From the IMG/VR virus record IMGVR_UViG_3300048014_000052, positions 1-59,513 of that record: 59,513 bases of DNA. The stretch is one strand, 5' to 3'. Source of the stretch: a virus. Shown one piece after another: positions 40,469-47,657 of the stretch. The position numbers and the translations under genes were made by a program. The notes under the pieces were generated by a model. That model searched no databases and had not been told where the DNA came from. It worked only from the letters and a program-made list of their open reading frames with translations. The first letter of the stretch is position 1; each line of letters opens with the position of its first letter.

Positions 40469-41012
40469 GACCGAGGCGACCGGCGTTGGCCACAACAGCG
40501 AGGCCATGCAAGCGTCGCTCCATCAGCACATGGCCGAATTCCGGATGCACAGATCCCGGCTCGCGCAGGCGAATGAGGGCCTCAAGGCGCTCAAAAAGGC
40601 GTTCAAGCAGGCCCGGAACGTCGCGAAAGCGGACGGGTGGCTCCTCAAGGTGTTGGACGCTGCGCTGGACGTTGAGGACAACAACGATAGGGACGCGGCC
40701 GCCGAGGCTGAGCAGCGCCGGTTTGTCTTTGAGGTTCTGGCTCTCCCCCTGGGTCTCAAGAACGGCGAACTGTTTGGCGACAACGCCGACCCTGGCGAGG
40801 CTGTCGCGTACTGGCACAAGCAGGGGTACAGCGCGGGCCTCCGCAACGATGAGGCTTCGCCGCCAAAGAAGGTGCCACCGGATCACCATCAGGATTGGCT
40901 GCGGGGACGTTCGGAAGGCGTTGAGCGCGCACTGTGGGCCGCCGCGGCGCGCGGCGTCAATGTCGAACGCAAGGAGCCGACCGAGGCGGCGGATGACCCG
41001 CTTCTGAATTGA
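40461..41012 (+). CDS. RMF-like domain protein
   Basis: A 183-aa protein starting MTETEATGVGHNSEAMQASL with a long coiled-coil region (about 18-70). The C-terminal part AVAYWHKQGYSAGLRNDEAS and DWLRGRSEG has the two spaced aromatic-x-x-G-x-x-x-G motifs of ribosome modulation factor (RMF) relatives. In bacteria RMF dimerises ribosomes in stationary phase. In phages such a domain might mark a shut-off function. The C-terminal match is short, so this is tentative. It overlaps the resolvase gene by TGATG. Confidence 0.55.
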   Translation: MTETEATGVGHNSEAMQASLHQHMAEFRMHRSRLAQANEGLKALKKAFKQARNVAKADGWLLKVLDAALDVEDNNDRDAAAEAEQRRFVFEVLALPLGLKNGELFGDNADPGEAVAYWHKQGYSAGLRNDEASPPKKVPPDHHQDWLRGRSEGVERALWAAAARGVNVERKEPTEAADDPLLN

Positions 41013-41530
41013 TGATGATCACGGGCTGGGATCTGTCGCCTGGCCTTTGCGGGTGGTGCGCCGGCACGGGGGAGACCGTGCCGCGCGCGTCCGCGTTTGA
41101 GCTTCTCGAAAAGCATGATCTGGGGGCGCTCGGCTGCGAATTTCAGCGCCATGTCCTCATGGTCCACGCGGCCTATCCATCCACCCATTGGTTCGTCGAG
41201 CAGCCGCTTTTGCTGCCGCGCGACAGGCGCCACGATCTGCAGCGAACCTATGGGATCACATTCCTCTTGCTCACGCTCGGCGCCAAGCTGGGCATCGCCT
41301 GCGACGCCGTGGAGGTCGGCACCGTCAAGCGCGAGTTTGCCGGCCGCGGCGCCTCAAAGGCGGACATGGTGCGGATCGCCGAGCGCCTTGGAATTGATCT
41401 CCCGACAAAGGGCCGCAAGGATGCGGCGGACGCATCTGGTGTGTGGAAGGTCGGACTTCGGCTTGTGCGGTCGCCTCATCTGGGGCGATGGGACAAGGCC
41501 GTTTATCAGGGTCAGGGACGGATTCTCTAG
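41012..41530 (+). CDS. RuvC-like Holliday junction resolvase
   Basis: A 172-aa protein with an RNase H-like core: MMITGWDLSPGLCGWCAGTG (first catalytic Asp, residue 7), THWFVEQPLLL (acid after strand 4), VEVGTVKREFAGRGASKADM and a final GRKDAADASGVW acidic pair. This is the spacing seen in phage RuvC-like resolvases that trim branched DNA before packaging. The start overlaps the RMF-like stop (TGATG). Ten nucleotides separate it from the GcrA homologue. Confidence 0.75.
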   Translation: MMITGWDLSPGLCGWCAGTGETVPRASAFELLEKHDLGALGCEFQRHVLMVHAAYPSTHWFVEQPLLLPRDRRHDLQRTYGITFLLLTLGAKLGIACDAVEVGTVKREFAGRGASKADMVRIAERLGIDLPTKGRKDAADASGVWKVGLRLVRSPHLGRWDKAVYQGQGRIL

Positions 41531-41539
41531 GGGGTGAGC

Positions 41540-42097
41540 ATGACGTCGATAGTCGAATGGACTGACGCTCTGGTGGCCCACGTCACCAAGGCGTGGAACG
41601 ACGGTTTGAGCGCGGGCGCTATCGCCAGACAGCTGGGCGCGCCGGTCACGCGCAACATGATCCTCGCCAAGGTGCATCGCCTGGGTCTAAGACGCGCCCA
41701 ACCCCGTGTTTTGCAAATCCCCGCGGCTGAAAAGATCGTCGCCAAGACGCCACCCAAACCCAAGTCCGCGCCTGAAACGCCCGCAGAGCGGCCGCCCGAA
41801 AGCATGAAGAGCGCTGGCGGAAAAACGATTCCCCTCGACCGAGCGCCGATCTGCGAGGTCGTCAAGATTGAGTTCGCTCCGACGCACGGCTGCAAGTGGC
41901 CGTCTGGCGACCCAGGCAAGCAAGGATTCTCGTTCTGCGGCGAGCGCGTCCATGTCGGGCCCTCAGCCGGCGGACCCGTGAAGTTTTGGCCCTATTGCCT
42001 GGGCCACTGCCAAATCGCCTATGCGAAGTTCGGCAAAGCGCCAGAGCCCAAGCGAGCCAACGCGCGCGAGAGGGACACCGCGCGGCGCTACGGCTGA
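41540..42097 (+). CDS. gcrA: GcrA-family cell-cycle regulator homologue
   Basis: A 185-aa protein. Residues 7-50 (WTDALVAHVTKAWNDGLSAG, then AIARQLGAPVTRNMILAKVH, ending RLGL) are the GcrA DNA-binding domain. The C-terminus has CKWPSGDPGKQGFSFCG and FWPYCLGHCQIAYAKFG, the sigma-70-interacting end with its cysteines. GcrA in Caulobacter activates transcription at m6A-marked GANTC promoters. Here it may redirect host transcription or read phage DNA methylation. AGGGGG lies 6 bases before ATG 41540. It is the last rightward gene of the block. Confidence 0.85.
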   Translation: MTSIVEWTDALVAHVTKAWNDGLSAGAIARQLGAPVTRNMILAKVHRLGLRRAQPRVLQIPAAEKIVAKTPPKPKSAPETPAERPPESMKSAGGKTIPLDRAPICEVVKIEFAPTHGCKWPSGDPGKQGFSFCGERVHVGPSAGGPVKFWPYCLGHCQIAYAKFGKAPEPKRANARERDTARRYG

Positions 42098-42849
42098 TCC
42101 ATCCGGACCGCAAAACTGGCGCGCCACTCGGCATTTGGGGCAGCGCTGACCCTGAGATACCACGGCGCCGTCTTGACCACATAAGCGATCACTGAGGGCC
42201 ATATGCGGGTATCGTGGCACTCGGGCTCAGGGCCCCACTTTTCATCCCAGCCAAAACGTCGGCGCTTTTCGATCCATTCGAGTTGCTGCGCGACTCCGGG
42301 CCGATGCCATGAGCCGCCCCATAGCAAGGGCGTCCCGCCCGGGGGCACGGCAAATGTCACGCCCCGGTATTCGACCTCGGTGATTGGCCACGTGAGCACT
42401 GAGGCCGCGATAGCGGATAGATTGCGCCTCGCATCCATCAGCGGTGCGGCCAGCGCGAGGATCTGGCCTGGCGTCGGGTAAAAACTCGACGTGCCCTCGC
42501 GCCATTGCCGGCAGGCGTCGCGGAAAATATCCGGCGGAATGTGCCCGCACGATTCAACCCATCCCGCGACCCATATCTTCGCTTCCCCCGGCGAAAAGGT
42601 CTTCGTGGGGTAATAGAGGGCTAGGCTTTCGAGGTGGGCCGCGATCACTTGGCTCGACGATCCCGCGTTGAGATCCAGGATGGTCTGACAGAGCGATAAC
42701 AGTTCCGCCCGCTCTGTCGGGTCGTCCGGAAGCAAATTCGTCGTCGCGTCCATCTTCGCGAATAAGATCCATCCAGGCGCTTCGACGCGCGTGGGTAGCG
42801 GCGTCTCGACGGTCGGCCGCGGAGTTACCGTGGCGGGAACCTGTGGCAT
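42088..42849 (-). CDS. putative helicase-loader-like replication protein
   Basis: A 253-aa protein. After a Pro/Thr-rich start it has a helical region with YYPTKTFSPGEAKIWVAGWV and CGHIPPDIFRDACRQWREGT then SSFYPTPGQILALAAPL, a block shared with phage proteins coded next to DnaB-type helicases, and a C-terminal SGVTFAVPPGG-like beta part. A helicase-loader role fits its position but is not shown by motifs. AGGAG stands 7 bases before ATG 42849. It overlaps the gcrA end antisense by 10 nt. Confidence 0.5.
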   Translation of the reverse strand: MPQVPATVTPRPTVETPLPTRVEAPGWILFAKMDATTNLLPDDPTERAELLSLCQTILDLNAGSSSQVIAAHLESLALYYPTKTFSPGEAKIWVAGWVESCGHIPPDIFRDACRQWREGTSSFYPTPGQILALAAPLMDARRNLSAIAASVLTWPITEVEYRGVTFAVPPGGTPLLWGGSWHRPGVAQQLEWIEKRRRFGWDEKWGPEPECHDTRIWPSVIAYVVKTAPWYLRVSAAPNAEWRASFAVRMDQP

Positions 42850-43378
42850 TCGTGGTCTCCTGTGGTGAGGCTCTGATCAGCCATGATTTCGCGACGCTGT
42901 TCCATTTGCTGCGCGGCGATCTAAATTCGTGCAGTCGGATTTGCTGGAGTTCGTCGGCGATCCGCTGATCGCTGAGCCCTCGTTTTCGTCCCTCGTCCCA
43001 GACCTCCGATGAGAAAACCCAATCCTCCGGACAGCATCGCGACCCGACTGATTTTTGCTTCGTCGCCCCGGGTGGGAGGGAGGGAAAGAGGGGAGTTTGG
43101 GGGATTATAGGGGGGTTATCGGAAGGGGGTTCGGGGGAAACCCTAAGGGGGGAAACCAGGGGGCCAGAGGGGAGAACGGGAGGGAGGGAGGGAGCGTTAA
43201 TTTCGGCGTTACGCGTAACGCTTCGTGATTGAATTTCGCGCTTCTTTTCCCGGTAGCGAGCTTGCCGAACAGCGTTCTTTGATTTGCGCGGCTCGTCAGC
43301 CAAAAGCTCCAGAATTTCAATCGCCTGTTGCAGAGTAAAACCCATTTCACTCATTCGTTTCAGAGCCGCCACGGTCAT
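42554..43378 (-). CDS. replication initiator-like protein with G-rich tract
   Basis: A 274-aa frame. The N-terminus (MTVAALKRMSEMGFTLQQAI and KSKNAVRQARYREKKREIQS) is helical with a basic segment. Residues about 60-105 are a Pro-rich linker coded by a G-run tract on the plus strand. Then CPEDWVFSSEVWDEGRKRGL and RSKWNSVAKSWLIRA form a typical helical end of phage replication proteins. The last about 98 residues overlap the loader-like gene in another frame and look non-homologous (Arg-, Gly- and Asp-rich), so the true protein may end earlier or be frameshifted. Confidence 0.5.
   Translation of the reverse strand: MTVAALKRMSEMGFTLQQAIEILELLADEPRKSKNAVRQARYREKKREIQSRSVTRNAEINAPSLPPVLPSGPLVSPLRVSPEPPSDNPPIIPQTPLFPSLPPGATKQKSVGSRCCPEDWVFSSEVWDEGRKRGLSDQRIADELQQIRLHEFRSPRSKWNSVAKSWLIRASPQETTNATGSRHGNSAADRRDAATHARRSAWMDLIREDGRDDEFASGRPDRAGGTVIALSDHPGSQRGIVEPSDRGPPRKPSPLLPHEDLFAGGSEDMGRGMG
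43071..43194 (+). other. G-run tract, candidate origin or G-quadruplex region
   Basis: Repeated runs of three to six G on the plus strand within about 125 nt (for example GGGTGGGAGG, GGGGGTTCGGGGG, GGGGGGAAACCAGGGGG). It lies inside the initiator-like gene, which is where lambdoid phages keep their origin. Whether it is an origin is inference. Confidence 0.45.
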
Positions 43379-44940
43379 ATGAAAACCCCCACAGGCAACG
43401 GTTCGGCGTTACGCAACGCGTTGTGCGACATCTCCACCCAAGCCTCGGTCGTCGCAGCTCGGGACCCTTCCCGCACCTTGCCGAAGATCATCTCCATGGC
43501 CTTTGAATTCAGGCGCGAACTCCAGTCCGCCCAGGCCAAATCTTCCTTGCTTCCCGGCGCGGCGTCTCTGGGTGGCGCCGTCTCTTGCGCGGCGTAGTGC
43601 GCTTTTTGGAACGGGAAGATCACCACATCGGCGTTTTCCTCCCAGCCACCGCTGTCCTTCAAATCCTCCAGGCGCGGGCGCTTGTCGTCTCGCTGCTCAA
43701 CGCCGCGGGAAAGCTGCAAGAGCACGATCACCGGGCAATCGGCCTTTTCCGCTAGGTCGTGGACCGCCACCGCGACCTCGGTCTGGGCCTCGTATCGAGA
43801 GCCGGATTTTCCCTCAGGCGCCACAAGGCCGGCGTGGTCGATGATGATCAGAAACCGCTTGAGACCCTGAGCGCGCCAGAGCGCAAACTGGCGCTTGGCC
43901 ATCTGGAGAATTTCCGAAACCTTGGTTCCGGAGCGCTTCTTGATGGCGATCGGCCAGCCGGTCATTTCGGCGCGCGCGTGGTCCATCATGGCGCGCTGTT
44001 CGACCGTCACGCGCCGGTTTCGGATATCCCGATAGCTCGGGAATTTCTCGCCATAGAGCGCGAATCCCACGTCGGCCATGAACCGGCGGCTCATCTGGCC
44101 GGGCGACATTTCACCATTGACCAGCAAGACCCCGGCGGGATCGGCCACGATTTGACCGGGGCGCCATTGGGTCGCGTCGGGATCAAAAGCGGCCGCAGTC
44201 TCACGCTCGGCCCACCAACTCGGCGCCGCGACCCGCAGGGCGATATTCTGCGCGAGGGCGGTTTTGCCCATGCTCGGGCGCGCGGCGATCATGTAGTTTT
44301 CGTGCGGAAGCATGTCGCCAACCACGGATTGGATGGCCTGCAGACCCCACGGAATGCCGCGGTGAATTGAGCGGTCGTCCACGTAGGAAATGACATCCGC
44401 CACCGCGTCGTCGAGTCCCGTGGGTTCAAGCACGCGGGATCTGGCCAATGTGGCAATTTCCGATTGCAGCGCTTCCAGGATTTTGCCGCTGGAAATGCTT
44501 GATCCCGTGCCGGCGTCGCCATCTCGCGCGTGCTGGGTGACGATAGCGGCCAGTTCTATGAGGCGTCGCCGGTTGGAAAGTTCGGCGATCTGGTCCGCAT
44601 ACTCGCCGACATGGTGGCCGCCAGGCGCTTTGTCGACCAAATCAGCCAGAAACTTGACGCCGCCCAGATCGCGCAAGCCCAGATCCGCCCGCATGAGCTC
44701 GGCGACCAGAACCGGCTCAACCGCATCGCCATCGCGCGCCAGGGATTCAATCTTGGCGAAGATTCGGCCGTGGACGGGTTCCCAGAAATGCCGAGCCTCA
44801 ACGCGGCCGGCGACATCAAAGAAGCGCTCGGGCTCGTAAAGCAGGACGCCGAGGAGAGCGTGTTCAAGTTCCAGATTCATCGGCCCGGGTGTCTGCGCAT
44901 CGCCTATAGGCGTGAGATCAAGCTGCGGCACTAACCCCAT
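43375..44940 (-). CDS. dnaB: DnaB-like replicative helicase
   Basis: A 521-aa helicase: an N-terminal DnaB domain (NLELEHALLGVLLYEPERFF), a linker, then the RecA-like motor with Walker A AARPSMGKTALAQNIAL (about 217), VLLVNGEMSPGQMSRRFMAD (H1a-like), FLIIIDHAGLVAPEG (Walker B) and VIVLLQLSRGVEQRDDKRP. The conserved GGWEENADVVIF block is intact. Host loading is presumably helped by the gene at 42849. The 5' leader is unusually long (over 250 nt) and structured. Confidence 0.85.
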   Translation of the reverse strand: MGLVPQLDLTPIGDAQTPGPMNLELEHALLGVLLYEPERFFDVAGRVEARHFWEPVHGRIFAKIESLARDGDAVEPVLVAELMRADLGLRDLGGVKFLADLVDKAPGGHHVGEYADQIAELSNRRRLIELAAIVTQHARDGDAGTGSSISSGKILEALQSEIATLARSRVLEPTGLDDAVADVISYVDDRSIHRGIPWGLQAIQSVVGDMLPHENYMIAARPSMGKTALAQNIALRVAAPSWWAERETAAAFDPDATQWRPGQIVADPAGVLLVNGEMSPGQMSRRFMADVGFALYGEKFPSYRDIRNRRVTVEQRAMMDHARAEMTGWPIAIKKRSGTKVSEILQMAKRQFALWRAQGLKRFLIIIDHAGLVAPEGKSGSRYEAQTEVAVAVHDLAEKADCPVIVLLQLSRGVEQRDDKRPRLEDLKDSGGWEENADVVIFPFQKAHYAAQETAPPRDAAPGSKEDLAWADWSSRLNSKAMEMIFGKVREGSRAATTEAWVEMSHNALRNAEPLPVGVFI

Positions 44941-45224
44941 GGGAGGTTGTCTTTCCGGCTCAGGTCTCTAAAATCATGCATGCGCAACAGGGCCCTTTCG
45001 TCCTTCGGGACGAGGTTGTCGGGCCTTCCCTTTGAGGGCCCTGGCCGGGTGTGGTGGTGTGGTGACCGCCCCCCGGCTGCGCTGTTACTCTAGATCAGCG
45101 CGAAACGATTTCGCAAGATGGTCGTTCGCGCGCGCGGTGGCGCTGAGCCGCAGAACGAATCTTGAACCCACTAGATGCGGTGTGTCTGTTCGCGATTCGG
45201 ACGCCAGGGATTGAATCTGGCGGC
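44941..45224 (-). promoter_or_regulatory. structured leader and operator region of dnaB operon
   Basis: This 284-nt stretch holds no gene. It has a perfect CGTCC-TTCG-GGACG tetraloop (about 44999-45012) nested in outer arms CAGGGCCCT (44988-44996) and AGGGCCCTG (45035-45043). A perfect palindrome GCGAAACGATTTCGC lies at 45100-45114, with TTGCGA on the minus strand overlapping it, so it could be an operator over a -35 element. Leader attenuation or protein binding could set dnaB expression. Confidence 0.5.
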
Positions 45225-45347
45225 TCAAGATTTTTTCGGGGATTTGTTGGGCTTGGGTTTCTTGAGCAGCGATCCAGGCGCGGGTCGCGTGGGCCCGATC
45301 TGGGGTTTCAGGCGCGGCCGTGACTCAGTGCGGGGCAGTTTTGCCAT
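45225..45347 (-). CDS. small basic protein after HNH gene
   Basis: A 40-aa protein starting MAKLPRTESRPRLKPQIGPT and ending KKPKPNKSPKKS: Lys/Pro-rich, likely nucleic-acid binding. GGTGA stands 5 bases before ATG 45347. ATG 45380, ten bases after the HNH stop, would add 11 residues. Coding evidence is the Shine-Dalgarno and operon position; there is no homology. Confidence 0.4.
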   Translation of the reverse strand: MAKLPRTESRPRLKPQIGPTRPAPGSLLKKPKPNKSPKKS

Positions 45348-45389
45348 TCGACTCACCGTGGCCACGGACATTCGCGCCATAATACCGCA

Positions 45390-45848
45390 CTAGCGAAGCC
45401 CCCGGCTTTGAAACTTTCGAGACGGACCGAAGGGCCGCGATCCAATGCGCGACGCGGGCCTGGGTGCGGCCATCTGGCGCTGTCGGTGCACCTTCGCGCG
45501 CTCAAATGCCTCTTGCTTGGTCTTGGCGAGGTGACAGGCCTTACACCACAGCGCCAAATTGCTCGGCCCAAAATAGGCGCGCCGCGCGTCGTCGGGCAGG
45601 TGCTCGACGAGCCAAAGCGGGATCTGATGCTCAATCTCAAGGGCGTTGCACCCGCCGCAATTGCGACAGGCTGGCCCATCGCGCTTCATGAGATATTCGC
45701 GCTGCCGGCGGGGCGACGTGTGAAGCAGGTATTCCGCGCGGCATTCCGGGTGCCATCGACTCAGGCCGTTCGTACCATCGCCACACCAGAGGCAGAATTC
45801 CGGCCCCTGGCTGGCGTGGCGCGGCATGGGGAACCGACGGACGTTCAT
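45390..45848 (-). CDS. HNH endonuclease
   Basis: A 152-aa protein with CLWCGDGTNGLSRWHPECR, then the HNH core ACRNCGGCNALEIEHQIPLW, GPSNLALWCKACHLAKTKQE (the His-Asn-His zinc frame with two CxxC pairs). A basic C-terminus (FERAKVHRQRQMAAPRPASR) follows. Typical of phage HNH nucleases for packaging or mobility. Packaging-related HNH genes usually lie by terminase, which is not the case here, so a homing or host-cutting role is as likely. ATG 45848 overlaps the upstream stop (ATGA). Confidence 0.8.
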   Translation of the reverse strand: MNVRRFPMPRHASQGPEFCLWCGDGTNGLSRWHPECRAEYLLHTSPRRQREYLMKRDGPACRNCGGCNALEIEHQIPLWLVEHLPDDARRAYFGPSNLALWCKACHLAKTKQEAFERAKVHRQRQMAAPRPASRIGSRPFGPSRKFQSRGLR

Positions 45849-46060
45849 TGCGGCCGGCCCGCTCCAGGGATGCGCTCTGCGGCCTGCGCGGCCAGTTCGG
45901 CGGACACATACACCCCGGCGCCCGGCACCGGCCGCGCGTCCATGTCCCACCCGTCCTCAGTGCGCTCCCACCTGGTCCAGGCCAAAGTGTAGCCGCCGAA
46001 CATGCAGTGCGGCTCTAACTTCCATTGCGTGACAAGGCGGCCTTGTTCCCAATGGCTCAC
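45845..46060 (-). CDS. hypothetical 71-aa protein
   Basis: Starts (GTG) SHWEQGRLVTQWKLEPHCMF, then GYTLAWTRWERTEDGWDMDA and a C-terminal helix AELAAQAAERI. The GTG overlaps the upstream stop (GTGA) and its stop overlaps the HNH start (ATGA), so the gene is translationally coupled on both sides. Trp-rich, with an alternating beta pattern. Not recognised. Confidence 0.65.
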   Translation of the reverse strand: MSHWEQGRLVTQWKLEPHCMFGGYTLAWTRWERTEDGWDMDARPVPGAGVYVSAELAAQAAERIPGAGRPQ

Positions 46061-46293
46061 GGCGGCGCATCCAAATAAGCGAGGCGCGCCGCATAGCCGA
46101 AATCGCGGCCGCCGTCGACGCGCCCAAACAGATCGGGCGCCCAGGCCAAGCATGATCGCGCGGCCTTAAGATACCGATGGCGCAACGGGCCGCCTGGGCT
46201 AAGGCAGCGGAACCGCGGCGGTTCGCTATCATCGCGCAAGAGGGCATAGAGCTTCTCGGACCAGAAGCGGCAATCTTCGCAGGTCCTGGCCAT
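46057..46293 (-). CDS. Cys-rich small protein
   Basis: A 78-aa protein beginning MARTCEDCRFWSEKLYALLR, with a later RCLSPGGPLRHRYLKAARSC and LAWAPDLFGRVDGG. The C-x-x-C-R-F-W-S and later Cys residues suggest a zinc site. A recognisable small type in phages of Alphaproteobacteria without known role. It is chained to the ribbon-helix-helix gene (TAATG) upstream and to the next gene (GTGA). Confidence 0.65.
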   Translation of the reverse strand: MARTCEDCRFWSEKLYALLRDDSEPPRFRCLSPGGPLRHRYLKAARSCLAWAPDLFGRVDGGRDFGYAARLAYLDAPP

Positions 46294-46460
46294 TAGTAGC
46301 CCTTCACCTTCAACGCTCGATCCAGCAGCATTTCCGCGACCGTGTTCAGCGATTGGTCCGCAAACAGCTCGGCGTGGCAAGCTTTGAGCCGCTCGCGCAG
46401 GGAAGTCTCCATGCGAAGAGGGAACTGGACGCGCGGAACCGCGCGCTTATGAGCCGGCAT
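46293..46460 (-). CDS. ribbon-helix-helix (Arc-like) regulator
   Basis: A 55-aa protein: MPAHKRAVPRVQFPLRMETS then LRERLKACHAELFADQSLNT and VAEMLLDRALKVKGY. A short beta ribbon (RVQFPLRM) followed by two helices is the RHH (Arc/MetJ) fold that binds DNA as a dimer, with a basic N-terminal arm. It may repress its own early operon. It overlaps the next start at TAATG and overlaps the upstream gene by 14 nt. Confidence 0.75.
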   Translation of the reverse strand: MPAHKRAVPRVQFPLRMETSLRERLKACHAELFADQSLNTVAEMLLDRALKVKGY

Positions 46461-46698
46461 TGGGTGACTCCCATACGTCCTCCGGATCGTCCGGGTTGAA
46501 TTCCTCCGACGGGATATCCTCGCCGCAGTCCGCGCAGTAGGACGTCACCAAGAGCATGGTCTCCGTGGCGACGTCGAATGCCGCCGAGGCGTCCCATTGC
46601 ACCTGTTCGAATCCACATTCCGGACACCGAAACGCGCAGCGCTTCGTGATCGTGGCCTCGTGATTGAGGCCCGAGCCGCTCACTTGATCCATGCTCAT
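46447..46698 (-). CDS. zinc-ribbon-like small protein
   Basis: An 83-aa protein with FRCPECGFEQVQWDASAAFD and VTSYCADCGEDIPSEEFN: two CxxC pairs spaced 30 residues apart, a zinc-ribbon pattern, followed by an acidic tail. ATG 46698 overlaps the upstream stop (ATGA). Role unknown. Confidence 0.65.
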   Translation of the reverse strand: MSMDQVSGSGLNHEATITKRCAFRCPECGFEQVQWDASAAFDVATETMLLVTSYCADCGEDIPSEEFNPDDPEDVWESPNAGS

Positions 46699-47006
46699 GC
46701 CGAAACCTTTAGGCCCACAAGCTTCTCAAATTCGGGCGTCAAATCGCCGTCATCCGTGAAAACCTGGATTTCATCTTCGGAAAGATCATCCATGCGGATC
46801 GCATAGAGTGGCCATGCGTCCCGCGAATTAAGCGGCCGCTCCAGAACGAAAGCCGCTTTCCCAACCATCAGCCAAAGCGAGTCCACGCTGATCGCGCCTG
46901 AATTCGCGTTTTGGACGATCTCAAACGGCGCGCCCTCTTCTTGCTGGACGAGTTCTGCTTTACCGCGTGCGCGGGCCTCAAGTTCTACCAGAGCCGGCCG
47001 AGGCAT
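46695..47006 (-). CDS. hypothetical protein, possibly 5'-frameshifted
   Basis: A 103-aa frame with VQQEEGAPFEIVQNANSGAI, VLERPLNSRDAWPLYAIRMD and DEIQVFTDDGDLTPEFEKL. There is no Shine-Dalgarno at ATG 47006. An adjacent frame at 46985-47074 reads MPRDLFNEASLLKCLGRLW and then stops. In similar phage proteins, as far as I recall, such a start precedes this kind of body, so the gene may be split by a frameshift or a sequencing error. Confidence 0.55.
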   Translation of the reverse strand: MPRPALVELEARARGKAELVQQEEGAPFEIVQNANSGAISVDSLWLMVGKAAFVLERPLNSRDAWPLYAIRMDDLSEDEIQVFTDDGDLTPEFEKLVGLKVSA

Positions 47007-47074
47007 TTCAAAAGACTCGCTTCATTGAACAAATCGCGCGGCATGACCCGCACATACGGAGGACAGCGGCTCAC
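46985..47074 (-). pseudogene. possible displaced N-terminus of the 46695 gene
   Basis: A 29-aa frame from GTG 47074 (overlapping the previous stop as GTGA): SRCPPYVRVMPRDLFNEASL then LKCLGRLW and stop. It runs in a different frame into the start of the 47006 gene. The join would give a longer protein with a conserved-looking N-terminus. Either a frameshift mutation, programmed shift or assembly error. Confidence 0.35.
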
Positions 47075-47268
47075 GACGCCAACTCGCGCGCCAGCTCGCC
47101 GGCTCGCGCCCACGCTTTTCCGGCGCGATCAAACCCTGCGCCCCAGGGTCGGAACGGCTCGCTTTCGCGTCCGACATACCAGCGCCCGAGGCGATTATCA
47201 GTCGTGCCGACAAATTCGCCTTGCCGGATATAGAAGCCTGCTGCCTGGGCGATCTCTTTGTCCGTCAC
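47071..47268 (-). CDS. hypothetical 65-aa protein
   Basis: MTDKEIAQAAGFYIRQGEFV then GRWYVGRESEPFRPWGAG and a helical end RAGELARELAS. Contains a small alpha-beta domain with a conserved-looking GRWYVG. ATG 47268 overlaps the upstream stop (ATGA). Unknown role. Confidence 0.65.
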   Translation of the reverse strand: MTDKEIAQAAGFYIRQGEFVGTTDNRLGRWYVGRESEPFRPWGAGFDRAGKAWARAGELARELAS

Positions 47269-47582
47269 GGCGTCACCTCGCCACCGTCGGCCAGCCGCAC
47301 ATGAGGCCAGAGGCCGCCGCCGGCGCCATAGGGATAGAACGTCGCGCCGTATAACGATGCGACGAGCTGGCCGCCAGCAACCAAGCGCCTGCGTCGAACG
47401 TCGCGCGCATCGCCGTTATCCGGATCGTTGCAATCCGCTTCGTTAAGCCGCTTGATCGCATTGGCGATACGAGACAGCTCCGCAGCGTCGCGCACGACCT
47501 TGATGGACTCGCGCATTGGGCAGTCTGGCTTGAGATTGGCCGCGACGCGAACAATGTCCAGAGTGATCTTAGGGTCTTTCAT
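47265..47582 (-). CDS. hypothetical protein, first gene of early operon A
   Basis: A 105-aa protein starting MKDPKITLDIVRVAANLKPD with CPMRESIKVVRDAAELSRI and a following RLNEADCNDPDNGDARDVRR, ending in a beta segment. AGGAG stands 8 bases before ATG 47582 in leader copy A. No family recognised. It heads the chain running to the Cys-rich and HNH genes. Confidence 0.65.
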   Translation of the reverse strand: MKDPKITLDIVRVAANLKPDCPMRESIKVVRDAAELSRIANAIKRLNEADCNDPDNGDARDVRRRRLVAGGQLVASLYGATFYPYGAGGGLWPHVRLADGGEVTP

Positions 47583-47650
47583 CGTGATTGCTCCTATCGG
47601 CGCCCGTCATCGGGCCATGAAACATGATAGCACTATTCAGCGTGTCGCCA
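47583..47650 (-). promoter_or_regulatory. early promoter-hairpin leader, copy A
   Basis: On the minus strand: TTGGCG, 16 bases, extended -10 TGC-TATCAT (47632-47624), 8 bases, hairpin GCCCG-ATGA-CGGGC (47615-47602), then GGGCGCCGATAGGAG (47605-47591) and ATG 47582. The hairpin lies where the mRNA 5' end is predicted. The segment TGAATAGTGCTATCA is shared exactly with copy B. Confidence 0.75.
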
Positions 47651-47657
47651 AGCGGGA

